DNA of 64,000 nt from Golubevia sp. BC0850 (GCA_012976225.1 JAAVVG010000006.1:248001-312000); one strand, 5' to 3'; positions 22,359 to 34,476 are shown, counted from the first letter of the stretch. The notes: a model not told the origin generated them from the letters alone. Numbers and translations are program-made.

Positions 22359-24976
22359 TCTTGAGGATTTTTGACGAGGGTGGTGAGGTTCGAAATTCGT
22401 AAGTCCAACTTTTGACTTGGCTCTCTCTGGCTCAGCCTGCCTGCGATGTCGGCGCATCACCCCTCCTTCCCAACTTCAACATCGTTTTCTTCCTCTTTCC
22501 TCTTCTTTCTCCTAAAGAGCAGTCTCCATTTCTTCTTGTGAGTTTCAAAAGGTCCTTGAAAACTTGATTCCCCTACAAGAATTGGTGATGTACAGTGCTC
22601 AGAATCTCAGCCATCGCCTGGCCCTACCTTTCATCTTTTCTTCCCGCCTGATTTAGTTTGGTCACTTACATTTGACTGGTTTCTGATAGTTCGAATCTCT
22701 GCTCAAGTAGAAGTGGACCAAAAGTTGGGGGAAGTCAGTGAAGATGCGACGAGAGAGGACACTATACGTCTCTTCGAAAGGCTGAATTCGAACTCGCCTT
22801 CTCATTTCTCTTTCTTTTCCAATCTTTAGGAAAAGAATGTATGACACTAGAGAGATGCCAGAGGGAAGAGAGAGGGCAGAAGACTGGGACGCTGGGCCTC
22901 ACGAGTCGCAGTCCTTTGGCTTCGACCAAGTCTGAGACGCCCAAGAGGCGAGGAAGCCACAACTCAATGTTCGTTTTGTTCAAGATGCACAAAGGCTAGG
23001 GTCGAAAGTTTGTAAAATTTCAAAAAGCGTCATTGTAGTGAACTGAACCAAGGTCGATCATTCCACCAACGAAGTCGACTGCCGGTCTCGATGGTCTTGT
23101 ACTTGAAAGGTTGGAATTTCCAAGGCACAAGAATGAACTTGAAGTGAAAGGTCTGACGGAGGGTTACTCTCTCCTCTAATTTGGCAAGCACCCGAGGGTA
23201 ATGCGAGGTACACTGGTGGCGACGTGAAGTTGATGAGGTAGCTGGATATCAACAGGCTTGAAGAACTGATCAGGCGTCCTTTAATCAAATCTTTTCATCT
23301 AACTGTGACTCTGTCTCATTCCCTTACTCACTCGCCTCTTCTCTCCTCTCCTCTCCGAGGCTTCTGTTCCAGTGGAAGTGATCTCAAAGATCAAATCTCA
23401 GGCGATGGTCTAGATTCTTCTCTCTTTAGTAGTCGTCCAGTAGAGCTTTGCGGAGGAGATTTTGAGAGAAAATCGAACCGTAAGCCCTCTCGTCCAGGCA
23501 AGAAACTTCATGAACTACCGGGAGGAGGAAGAAACTTCAAAGGACCTTCTCTCTCTTCTGGAGCTCAAACTGCTATATGTCAAATTTCTTGACGGTATGT
23601 GCACTGAGAATGGAATTGAAGCCTGAGGGAACATCTGGTTGCTTTTTGCGAGAGAAAGTAAATCAGTTGGGACATGTCAGGAGAATCGGAAGACGTAAAA
23701 ATGAGAAGAGTCGCCACCGATTCAAGGGAGCTCTCTGAAGATGACAACTTGATCCTCAAACTTCTGTACTCGTTGCTGCGTGAGCCTTTAGGTCCGTCTT
23801 TAGATACCCACGGAATCTAGATTTTGTCTTTTGTCTTTGCTTCTGACCGAAAGAAAGCTGCACCTTTACCTCGACAAGACAAATCTGAAACATGGGGGGG
23901 GGGTGGCAATCTTTGACCGTTCGTTAGGGTCTTTGATCCTTCCGTGCATTGATAGATGCATGTCAGTAAACTCCTGAACGGAAGAGGCAAATCCGTGATT
24001 TATATTAGCTATCAGACAAGGTCTCTCGCGTATCTTCGCTTTTGCCTTTGATTATTTGCTTACCCAACGTTCCAGGTTCTCAGGAGGATCCGTATACAAT
24101 TTTGAGATAACGTAAAGATGCACGAGAACTTTGTTTTTGTTTGTGTGTTTATGTAAATTGGATTCATTAAGAATTAGGAAAAATTCGTACCCAATTGAAG
24201 AGACCGAAGCATGCAGGTCCTGGGAAAAGAAGAATTGAAAACAACGGTATGCAGATCTCGTTGCATCGGGGATTTCAATCCGACTTTGCTCTTGAGTCTT
24301 GTGTCTTGGGCCCTTAAGGGCCCTGCTGGGAAGTGATTGGCACAATCTATTTTTCGAACAAGTCATATATGGGAGATTGAGGTGATGTGGGGACACAAGA
24401 AGTACGCTGTACGTAGACTCAAAGGGCGTTCTTCCTTCTTCGAGCTCTGCTCGTCAATTCCTTGAGTTTCCCAAGTGTCAACAACTCCGATAAGGTCCAT
24501 GATGCCTTGTTTTTTTATTATAAAAGTTTACACATGTTGCTGGGGAATTGGGATGCTGAATTGCCAATCCGAAAGTCAAACGCCCGATATCGTGCAATTA
24601 AGGTTCAGGCGTAAGTTAAGCTCTCGTGCGGAGAGGACTGCGGCAGTCTAGGGAGTATTGGAAATAGTAAATAGCCTTCCCAGTTCCCACTCACACTTTA
24701 AACATTTGCATGGAATGTCACCGAACGAATCCAGGCATAAGACATGCCCAAATGCCGTGAGCGAAGAAGAGAAGACAACAAAACCATGGCAGATCGGAAT
24801 TCGTTCGCTCTCTTTGGTCCTTTCCCTTCTGACATCCACTTCTCGCGACTTCGACAGCTCATTTACAACTCTACTGCGAAAGAAGGCCAACAGACGAAAC
24901 CAACTCTCTCGCCTCTTCCCTGCGCCCACCTCTACCTCTACGAAGAGATTTCTCTTTCCTCTACGTCAAGCTCAAC
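22359..24976. other. Gene-poor interval of 2.6 kb
   Basis: Only short, overlapping frames without family resemblance. It contains a G run at about 23893, a perfect 16-bp palindrome at 24308-24323 and a T-rich patch near 24510. It includes the promoter of the Zn2Cys6 regulator at its right end. No tRNA or transposon ends were recognised. Confidence 0.4.
24308..24323. repeat. Perfect 16-bp palindrome GGGCCCTTAAGGGCCC
   Basis: Both halves are exactly complementary with no spacer. The function is unknown; it could be a dimeric protein site or chance. Confidence 0.8.
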
Positions 24977-26535
24977 ATGATTCCAATTCCTCTTCCCTAT
25001 GGCGATTCAGCTGAACCTCATCAGTCTCAAGCGGTTCACTATCCCAGCCATCGCGGCCTCTCTCTTAGCTCTCACAGCGACAGGTCTGAATGGCTAGATG
25101 AATCAACTGTCTCAATTCCTCAGGGTGCGCTGATGAGTAGGTCTCGGTCTGACTACGGTGTTCAAAGTTATTTGCATTCTCAAAGTCAACGTCAGTTGGA
25201 AGGGTTCCACCTACCCTCAAATGGAGCCATGCCGTCACATCTACCGCCTCCAAATCCGGGAAGAGAATCACCCTCGGAGGACCGCAATGGAGAAGAGGCT
25301 CCTTGGGAGAACGACTCTTCACAAGGAGATCAGCCTCAGCTAACTTCTGTGAGAGTTGGAAAAGGTGAGTCTTATTACGGCCCTTCACTGGATATCCCAA
25401 AAGAAGATAGGACCAGAGAGACTAAAGTCGACGTGTCTCTAACTCTTCCACAACTTTTTTCTGTCTCTGTGAACCGTTAGCATGCATTCCTTGTAGATCC
25501 AGGAAAGTGAAGTGCGAAGGTTCTTACCCTCACTGTCGCCTCTGCCTGGAGAAAGGTCGAACCGATGAATGCTTCTACAGAATCATCCCTCCCCGATCCA
25601 TCACTCGAAAAGGATTTGAGAACTTGGAAACTCGTCTGCACAAGACTGAAGTACAGCTGAAAGCTAGTCAAGAGGAGAACCAAAAGCTCAAGTCACTACT
25701 TGTCCAAGCCGAGAAAGAGCTTGAATCCTACCGGAAAGGAGAGAAGACTCAAGAATTGGAGAGACGTCTTCGAGAGCTGGAGCTTAGACTCGAGCCTAAC
25801 CAGAATCTTGTATCCCAAGAACGAGAGTACTTACGTCGCTCTTCCGATCAGTCAGGTCTCTCTCACAGGTCCAGAAGACCTCCCGGATCCATGCTCGAAT
25901 CTCCATCTCTTCAATCTCAAACTGGGTCGGAGAAATTCGATGCGGAGACCCTCTATCGAAGTGACCATTTCAGCAACCAATCTTTCAGATCAGCCAACTC
26001 TCTTGGGAGCGTCGAAATGGAGTCAAGAAGCCATGTAGGCAGAGTGGCAAATCGACGTCGCGCAACAAGTGCCACGACGAGCCTCACCTCCAACTTCAAC
26101 TTCGCTCATACTGGTTCAAGTGGAAGAGAAAAGGATGGAGGCCTTCGAATCAATCGACAGGAACAGTGTCCTTCAAGTTGGGATCTATCGCCTTATCGCT
26201 CGCAATCGCTCTCATGGAGTCCTACCTCCTCCGAATTCCACTCTCACATACCTAATTCAATACCTCCCATTAGTCCGCCTCTTCTGGATCTCTTTTCTAA
26301 TTGGGTCAGCTCCAGCTCGTTCGGCAACACTTCTCCGGCTACAGTTGCCTCGGACTCTCACACGATGGAATCAGGTTACCTCAGTTCTCCATTCTTTAAT
26401 TCAAGTCAATCTCCGCTAACTTCAGAGAACTGCAGCAGTTGGATTTCCCTCAAATCCCAATCTCATGCAAACCACTGGGCTCAAACTTCGAATGAGTACT
26501 CTGCAGAGAGCAATACAACAGAACCGCATTTCTAG
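24977..26535 (+). CDS. Zn2Cys6 (GAL4-type) transcription regulator
   Basis: Two exons (24977-25364, 25481-26535) give 480 aa. Splicing creates the zinc cluster exactly at the junction: ACIPCRSRKVKCEG then HCRLCLEKGRTDEC, i.e. C-x2-C-x6-C-x6-C-x2-C-x8-C, the fungal binuclear cluster that binds CGG-type sites. It sits mid-protein, after a 129-residue Ser/Pro/Gln-rich region, rather than at the extreme N-terminus. A coiled coil follows (about residues 165-220: ENLETRLHKTEVQLKA...LERRLRELELRLE), expected for dimerisation. The rest is Ser-rich and disordered, and I see no fungal-specific regulatory middle-homology domain, so this is a short member. Targets are unknown. Confidence 0.88.
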
Positions 26536-28077
26536 TCAATGTCAACACCAATGGCAACGCTTGCAGTAGCAAAAACGACCATACGACAAAAAAGAGCATG
26601 ATTCAAAGTCTTATTCAATCAACAGAAGCATCGTTACAGCCATCAAATCGTCGATCTCATCTATTTATTTTGCGCTCACAACCAACCCCCACCTTTCAAA
26701 CCATCACTCTAGAAATGGATCTTCTACAACTGCCTCAATTCCATCTTCCTAAACGATTAAACTAGAAACAATGTTCAGAATTACTCTTCCTCTCCTTCAA
26801 CCTTTCACGTCAGGAACTTCCCTCAGTCTCCTTTTTTTGTTTAATTTTTCCTTCTCGCCTCTCTTTTTCCCAGGCCAATTCATTTCAATCCGTTTCATGT
26901 ACTTTTTCTCTACGTACACTTTCTTTCATCGGATTTTTCGTGACACTTTCTTTCTTGTTGAGCCCGCCAGCTGTCAATCTCATTCGTACCAACCGCCTCG
27001 CGGCGAAGAGGAATTCGATAAACTTGTGATGGCTTTTTGCGAGGTTTCGACATGATTTCCATTAGACCCGAGCAGAAAGAGAGGGGACAGTGGAAAGTGG
27101 AAGTCAGGCCAACAGAGACAGCAAATGAGAGTGAGAGAAAAGGTGAAACGGAACGAAGAGTAACAGAGATGCGACAAAGAGGTACGAGAGGGGGAGAAAG
27201 CGATGGAAAGATAGATAACGAACAAAAGTGGCTGGCTTAAACCGATTCCAAATTAGGAAGATTGACATCTTGAAGAAATCTGGAGAGCCTCGCGTCTTCG
27301 GAGAAAAAAGCGGAGGGATCTGTGGGATGAACATTATAAAAAGCCAGATGAATGGTTTCCAAACTCTGAGGCAGAGGTTTGGGATCCCAGCCAACACTCA
27401 TTAGAGAAGTGCCACCTCAAGAGGCTTCTTTTTCTTTCGACAATCTAAGAGCTCTTTACGTTTATGCTAAGAATTCTACAGTCGCGGCATACTTTTCTAA
27501 ATTCACTTCCCCAATTTGACTGACCTTTTTAAACTAGATCTAGTAGACTTGTATGCATCCTTCAAGGATAATGCACCAAAACTTCAAAAGCATCACTACC
27601 CGAATAGGAATCACCTTGGTTCATTAACCATCTAGAGGAGAGAGATCAAGCTGGGGATCCAAACAACAAGCAACTACTTTCAAGAAGCTTCTCATCAAGC
27701 TTTCAGTCATCAAACAACATCGTGGTTTACAAACTTTCAGTTAGTTCACTTCTTCTTTTTGCCTCCTCCCTTCTCTTCAAGAGTCAAAACACCCTTCCTT
27801 TCTTTGTGATTGTTACTTCACTGCTTCTACCCGCAAACTAAATAACATCTGATCCTTTGACGTTTTGAATTTGTAATAATCAGAAGATTTCAGGGTGGTT
27901 TGAGTTGACTCTGGTGATCGAAAATCACTCTTCTCCCAACATCATGGGCCATTTGCAATGCCTTCGCCTTACCCCTTTTCATTCATCATTGGTACTCAAC
28001 AAACAAGCAAACAATTCGTTTCTATCAAGTCGAAAATTGATTAAGTAATACATGTTTGGTCATAAGATTTACAAGAC
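26536..28077. other. Intergenic with F-box/LRR-like relics
   Basis: No intact gene. On the plus strand about 27380-27631, pieces read FDNLRALYVYAKNSTVAA and then, in another frame, FPNLTDLFKLDLVDLYASF. On the minus strand 27238-27404, a 54-codon frame contains LPQSLETIHLAFYNV and ends LPNLESV. Both are typical of leucine-rich segments of fungal F-box proteins, suggesting decayed family members on both strands. Confidence 0.35.
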
Positions 28078-31000
28078 TCAAGCTCTCTTCCTCTTAGATT
28101 TCTCCTCCTCGATCTTCCTCTGCTTTTGCTTCCTGTACTTCTTAACGCTTGAAGACTCAGACTTCGCCTTGGTTTTGATTTGATCGTTTCCATCTCCTGC
28201 CCCCTTCCCTTCGTCAACTTGATCATGAGAACTGTCTTTGGCTTTCGACTTGGAATCTTTGGTTGAAGGTTTGGGTTGAGCATTGGCTTTCAGTAGAAGA
28301 TCTGCTTCGGCTGTTGAACGTTTGACACCAATCATCGAGTCGTGATCTGAAGAAAGATGGGTTGAATCCGAGTGTGAGAAAGAATGTGAAAACTGTTTTT
28401 TTCCATCGCCCCCCCCCTTTTTCCCTACTCTCACGGATCTAAAACAAGCCAGGACTCACGTTTGTCTTCCAAGAGATTCTTCACAAAACCAGTACTTCCA
28501 CCAGTCAAATATTTATGACTAACACCTCTAGCACTCAACTTAACTTGTAAAAGTTCTTTCAATTCTTCTTTCAAATTTTCCACCTTGATCTTTTTTCTTC
28601 TAGCCTCTTTTGATTCACCCGTTTTCTTCTTAGAAGAGAAAGCTGCATCCTCATCCGAATCTCCAGCCTCTAAATCAGATCCAACTTCCATATCGGCTTC
28701 CTTGGCTAGGTTTCGTAACCAAGATTCATCATGAGAAGCTTTTTGAAGAGAATGAGAAGCGTTGTCGATTTGACGAGAAAGGGTGAGACGGGCTCGAAGG
28801 GAGGGAAGGAAGGAGTATTCCATTGGTAGATTGGCGACGTCATCCTCTGTTGAAGGAGAAATTAGAATTGCGACGATTCGGTTAGAAGGTGAAGGAAAAA
28901 GAAGATTGAATCAGTAAATCGTTGAAAAGATCTTTTCCAATCGTGAGCCCGTCGACTCCTTCCCTCCCTTTCTGTCTGTGACCCTCTCGCAATAGACCTT
29001 CACTCTCAGTGCTACCTCCTCCCATTAATAATCACAGCCCTCTCCTTGTACCTCTGAGCCCAATCTGACTCCTCTCACTCACCTCTACCCAAACCTTTCC
29101 TCAACTCCCTCCAAACTCTTTTCTCCTTAGGTTCAATCAAAGCAAAAGCCAACCCACTTTCCCCAGCTCTACCAGTTCTACCAGATCTATGAACATAAGT
29201 ATCAGTGGATCTAGGTAATTGATAATGAATGACATGATCGATTCCAGTGATATCCAAACCTCTCGCAGCGACATCAGTTGCCAAGAGAACCGAGTTTCCG
29301 GCTTTGACAGAAAGACTTTCAGTCGTGATTTCTTGATCATCATCCTCTAAGTTTTGCTTCAAAGGAACTCCTTTGAATCGATCCAGATGTTTTAATCTTT
29401 GCTTTTGTTGAAGTTGAGAATGTAGAGGTTGGACTTTTAAACCTAAGTTGGTTAGTAGTGGAGTTAATCTACGGATTCCATCGATTGAATTGAGGAAGAC
29501 TAAAGTTCTACCTGGATAACGAAGTAGGAAGTAGTAAAGATAGAGATCCTGATAGGCAAAAGAGAAACCAGTTGAAAAAAGGCAAAGCAGAAAGAAGGAA
29601 CGAAGAGTCAGTTTGGGAGATGGAACTTGATCAAGATGATAATTTCCTTCATTTCGTTGTCTACTTGCGTTGGCGCTGCCTTTGGCTTTTCCTTGATAGA
29701 GCCACCTTTCTGCAACGTACTTCCTTCCCACCTACCTCCAACTCCCAACCCTATCCAAGAAAAACAACTCACCTTCTCCTCCCCCAAACATTCAACCTTA
29801 CATTCCCCCACGTTTTCCGCCAATCCTTTCTCAGGACTGAGATCCACCACCAGCGGATCCTCATCTCTAAAATCGATTTTCATCATCAATTCTTCAATAG
29901 TACTTTCTTTTTCACCTTCAACTCCTTTTTTTTTCTTCCCTTTACCTTTCTTGTCAAACTTTTTCCTATTCAAATTCTTTTGAAGATCTTTAGAAAGTGT
30001 AGCTGAGAAAATGAGAGTTTGCATATCTTTTCTAGGACCATCTTCACTAGCTTCGGTTTTTCGTTTCTTCCCAACGTTGAAAGCTAAATTAGGTCTTTCT
30101 CCTACATCATCAAGTTCTATCCCATTCCAATTTCCTTCAGCTTCATCTGAAGAGGAAGGTTCTTCATCTTCTCTTCTAACCATTCCTAAAATCCCTTCCA
30201 TTTCCTTGAAATGACCGACTTCAATCATTCTATCAGCTTCATCCACAACCAAGCATTTAACCCTTTTGACTTTCTCAGCGAATTCATCATCTTCTTTGAT
30301 GATTTCCCAAAACCTTCCAGGAGTAGCAACAACGATATCAGGACCTTTGTGTTGAGTTAATTGTCTGAGTTGTTTCTGTAAAGAGAGCCCTCCACAAAGT
30401 GTGGTGATTAAGGCGAAAGGATGAACCTTCTTTCCATCTGAAGAATATGGAGAACAAGCTTTGATTAAAGTTGAAAGTGAATTTGAAACTTGAAGTGCTA
30501 ACTCTCTGGTCGGACAGAGGATCAAGGCTGTTAAGGGTTTCGTCCAAGAAGGTGAACCCTCTTGAGATGATAATGATACCAAGTTTTCTTTCTTCGCTTC
30601 TAAGATCTTGGTGAGGATTGGTAAACCGTAAGCCAGAGTTTTACCACTGCCAGTTTGAGCTATCCCAACAATGTCTCTGATTTTTCCGTTTGATTTCCCA
30701 AGGGAATGAGGTAAAGTTGAAGCTTGAATCGAAGTTGGAGTCAGGAGTTGAAGAGCATGAAGTCCACGTTTTAGGATTGGGGATAGAGGGATAGAAGACC
30801 AGTTTAGAAGGAGGGATTCTGGGAATCGAGAAAAGGAGGGAACGATCGGCGGTTAGAAAGGCAACTCTAAGACCCAGTGGATCAACCCTTTTTGATTCTT
30901 TCTCAATTCTCCTCCTTGTTGCATCTCAGATTGTAAAAGATTATCAGGCATCAGAACCAAGAAGAGATACAGTTGCGCACTGAGGCGAAAACAACTGCCT

Positions 31001-31915
31001 CTTCCTAAGATTCCTCTGTAACAGCCTTCTAGTTGATTTGTTTATTTTTGGCAATTATCATCGTTGATTTGGTTTCTCTAGATCTCTCGTTGTTCCCTCC
31101 CAAAGGCTCTACATCTCTTTCTTCCATCCCATCTACCTACCTCCTTCTCCGCCTTCCCTCTCTATCAACAACCAAGTAACTCGCAAACTCAACTCACCAT
31201 CAAACTCCAATTCCCCATCGTTTTCCAGCTCCTCCCAATTCTGATTCAGGAAAGCGTTCTTCAACAATTCCTGATCTGGATCTTGATCATCCAATTGATT
31301 CTCCAAATCCTCTTGTTCCAAATCTGAATCTTCTCCTTCTTCATCCTTTCCCTTTTTAAGTAATTTCGCCTTCTTAGCTTTCTCCTTCCTCTTTGTGGAT
31401 TTCAGTTTGAGTTTCTGTTTCTTGGTCAATTCTTTCACTGGCTCTCGAGATTCTTCTCCCTCTCCCTCTCCCTCTCCTTCAGCTTCTCCTTCCTCTTGCT
31501 CTCCTTCCACTTGATCATCCAACTTTCTCTTCTTTCCCTTAACATCCTTATCCTTTCCTTGATCCTTATCCTGATCCAAAACCTTGAACACAATTCTCTT
31601 ACCACCGACCCCTTCATCTTCATAATCTACCATTACACCTTCCACTTCTTTTAAACCCATGAAATCATCATCTGCTTCATTCAAATCATGAAAGAAATCG
31701 ACTTCAGTTGAACCACCTTTTGAATCAACGATGGAAGGTAGATGGGTTGCTTGCCATGGAAGTGAAGAATGTGATACTGTAGATCTGCAAGAAGTTGAAG
31801 GGGTAGAAGATGAAGAAGATGATGATTTCGATTTCAAAGCGGCTCTTACCTTAGAAAGTGATGAAGAAGATCCTTTACTCCTGCTGGAAGGTTTTTTGTC
31901 CGATGATTTCATCAT
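28078..31915 (-). CDS. MAK5: DEAD-box RNA helicase, MAK5/DDX24 type
   Basis: Read from the ATG at 31915 (earlier frame has no ATG before a stop) to a TGA at 28078; about six exons. The Ser/Lys/Glu-rich N-terminus contains the MAK5-type segment [11 protein letters not shown] and the acidic low-complexity EGEGEGEG. The helicase core shows [13 protein letters not shown]-motif TPTSIQA, motif I AQTGSGKT, Ia [10 protein letters not shown] doublet region, Ib TPGRFWEII, motif II VDEAD, motif III SAT, then [10 protein letters not shown], motif [14 protein letters not shown] and motif [13 protein letters not shown] Lys-rich tail ends KSKRKRA. MAK5 acts in the nucleolus in 60S ribosome assembly. A characteristic insert lies between motifs II and III. 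A hAT transposon copy sits only 51-58 bp upstream of the start codon. Confidence 0.92.
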
Positions 31916-31973
31916 GAATGAAGATGCAGTTGGAGTGGAATCAAATTCTTCTGAAAAGATCAAAGGCTTTGAC

Positions 31974-32637
31974 TAGAGCCGGTCACGTAGGCTACGTGGC
32001 TCGTATTTCACGTAGCTACGTCCCCATAGCGTAGCCCGTACGTAGTCGTGGCCAAATTTCTGAAAGAGAATGGCGTAGTCGTTCGTACGTAGGGTAGGGA
32101 GGATCTGTCATTTCATGCAGCAAGTCGCTTGAAGAATCTATGGAATGTCATCTTCTTCGACGATGGTGGAACGTCTCTTCGCCGGCACTGGCCACACCTA
32201 CAGCGTTCGCCGAGGATCGCTCAACGATAAAAGTCTCATCTTTCAAGTTTCAGTTCGCCACTGGGTGCTAGAAGGTCTTCTGCCAGCGAAACCAACAGAG
32301 CAACGAAAGAGTATCAAAAGGAAAGGGAAAGCGAGGTGAAACAAGCTTCACCTCATCGATCGTTCGATTGTAGGCCCTTATTTCTTCGACTTTTGTGTTA
32401 TATTTGTCTTGCATTGACGCTTGATTTAAATGACAATTGAAGCCTGGGACTCGCTATCGTTGACCTCCTACCTAACTACACGTAGCTACGTACTACGTCA
32501 CGTACGTAGCGTAGCCCTTACCCTACGTAGTCGTCCGTAGCGTAGTCAGAAGGTTCCAAAATGGACGTAGGACGTACGTAGCGTAGCAGGGCTGGAAAAT
32601 TTGTCGCTACGCTACGAACGCTACGTGACCAGCTCTA
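31974..32637. mobile_element. Internally deleted hAT-superfamily DNA transposon with 8-bp target duplication
   Basis: The ends are 17-bp inverted repeats TAGAGC(C/T)GGTCACGTAG with one mismatch. The element is flanked by a perfect 8-bp direct repeat GCTTTGAC at 31966-31973 and 32638-32645, the duplication size and TAGAG-type terminus expected of hAT elements. Subterminal blocks (31974-32098 and 32470-32637) are packed with ACGTAG/CTACGT words in both orientations, as transposase-binding arrays often are. The centre keeps a 64-codon frame (32145-32339, +) reading MVERLFAGTGHTYSVRRGSL and then VRHWVLEGLLP, matching the hATC dimerisation domain at the C-terminus of hAT transposases. Most of the transposase is missing, so it would move only with help. 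The perfect target duplication suggests a fairly recent insertion. Confidence 0.93.
32145..32339 (+). pseudogene. hAT transposase C-terminal (hATC) fragment
   Basis: A 64-codon frame inside the hAT element. SSSTMVERLFAGTGH resembles the S-x-x-E-R-L-F-S-x-x-G core, and WVLEGLLP the R-x-W-L end, of the hAT dimerisation region. The BED zinc finger and catalytic parts are absent. Confidence 0.75.
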
Positions 32638-32745
32638 GCTTTGACATTTGACATTTGACATTTGAAGTCTCACAACCCTAACTGCAACACCACTTACATA
32701 CTCTACTTCTACCCAAACCCAATAGAATCGAATCTTATCTAGAAG

Positions 32746-34476
32746 ATGGCAAGTCAAAAGAGAATTACAAAAGTGAGCTTCATTCAACTCCTTCCCTTCC
32801 CTTCAGCCTGTCCAACTCAATTCAAATCGAAGATCAGACAGAGAGATCAACGATACCTGTACCCCCTTCAAGCCAAGCTCTCTTCCCTCTGACCCAGTCT
32901 TTTCATCTTATAATTACAAACAGGAAATTAGTGACTTGAACTCGAATCCAGTTCCAGGCGTCAGTGAGTAGAGTAGAGGTTGACAGTGTAGCTGAGTATC
33001 CAAGCTTCTCGTCCTTGTTTCCTATCTTTACCTAGTCCCCATTCTTCTTTCTCTCATAAGCTGTCATCCCAGATGAGTAAGTAGTCTTACACGATATCGA
33101 CAGATTGTTCCATTGGATATTTGTTCTGAGCTTGGCCTTGATTCCTACCAGATCTAACATTTATAAGTGGACTGCCCAACTTCAAGGAGTGAGTTTCATC
33201 TCACTCTCTTCTTTCATACCGCTAGACACTCAGACTTATCTGTCACTATTCCTTCACTCCTTCTTCTTTCGTCCACAGCCTGTAAGTCCCTCGACCCCTC
33301 AGCCTAGCCGCCTTAAATCCACATCAATCACCAACCTCAACCTCTTTCCATTTTTCCCTTCCTCTCTTAGGCCTCAAGTCCTTACGCTGGAGGTACTTTT
33401 GAGGTGAGTCAATCGTATACCAGCTTCAACCTGTGAACCTCAACTTTCTCATCTGAGCTGAGCTGAGGAAGTTTCGAGCAAGGAGGACAAAGCCCTCTAA
33501 CTGAACTCTCTCTCTCTCTCTTCCACCCATCTAGATCCTAGTAGAATTCCCAGTGGAATACCCCTTTAAATCTCCAAAAGTCAAGTTCTCTACAAAAGTC
33601 TTTCACCCAAATGTTGATGAAGATGGAAGTGAGTTTCACGAAAGCTTTCGAAGGAGGTGGAGGGGGAGGGAATGCTCCTTTTGCTTTAGGAGTTACTGAA
33701 AAAGAGGATTGGAGATGACATTTGTTCACTAGCAAAGTTCGGATTAGAATTTGAGAGAGGAAGGACTGAGAGGCCAACTTGACTTAAGATCTCAAGGAAA
33801 GCCCCTGCGCTTCCTACGCTCATGAATGGGAAGCTCATCGACAAGAACTCTGATCATTTCTTCTTCGATCCCTAGATCTATGTGTTGGAATCATCAAATC
33901 AGACGCTTGGAAACCTTCTACCAAAGCTTCGACGAGTGAGTAGCACCATTCTCTTATCTTTGGAATTCGCCATCCCCAAAGAAGACCTCTTCTGTCAAAG
34001 GTCAACCATGACATCTAGCAAACTCTTTTTTGGGGAACCAGGAATTTTCTAATCGCTTCTTTTTCCTCCCTTCCAGTTCTACTCTCAATCCTAAATTTGT
34101 TGGAAGAACCAAATCCAGATGACGCCTTGGTTGCTTCGATCGGTATGTCACTTTTGCTTCGAACATGACCTGCTCTTTCTGACCATATCCCTGATTCTCG
34201 GATTCAGCCTGAAGTTTTCATCTTTTCGGGATTGAGATGTCGCTGTGGCTGACTTCCCGTCACTCACTCTCCTTTCCCTGTTTCATTTCCCCCCTTCTTC
34301 TACCAACCCAGCCGAGATGTACACAAAAGATCGTCCTAGATTCAACAAACGTGCGGCGGAGGATACCAAAAAGGTGAGAATCTCCGAGATCTAGCCAAAG
34401 TGCTTTCTTTCAAGTTGGAGAAACTAACTTTTCTCGTAACCACCATCTACCATCTTCCTAACAGTACGCTATGTAA
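32746..34476 (+). CDS. Ubiquitin-conjugating enzyme E2 (11 exons, including a 3-nt exon)
   Basis: Exons 32746-32772, 32924-32963, 33061-33076, 33152-33188, 33279-33281, 33371-33403, 33535-33628, 33876-33935, 34077-34142, 34312-34373 and 34465-34476 sum to exactly 450 nt, a 149-aa class I E2. The fold reads [47 protein letters not shown], then [20 protein letters not shown] with the active-site Cys after the HPN motif, [21 protein letters not shown], and an end in DTKKYAM. E2 enzymes carry ubiquitin as a thioester between E1 and E3. Which paralogue this is (UBC4/5-like or UBE2L-like) I cannot decide. The exon density is extreme for 149 codons: exon 3 is 16 nt and exon 5 is a lone CCT codon for the conserved Pro of G-P-x-S-P-Y. 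Confidence 0.9.

Noticed and set aside
24445-24475. GTCAATTCCTTGAGTTT resembles a universal small-subunit rRNA primer region
   Set aside because: The match is short and lacks one T; flanking sequence does not resemble any rRNA, so it is taken as chance.
26771-27055. 94-codon Phe/Ser-rich frame
   Set aside because: Low-complexity translation of a CT-rich region without homology.
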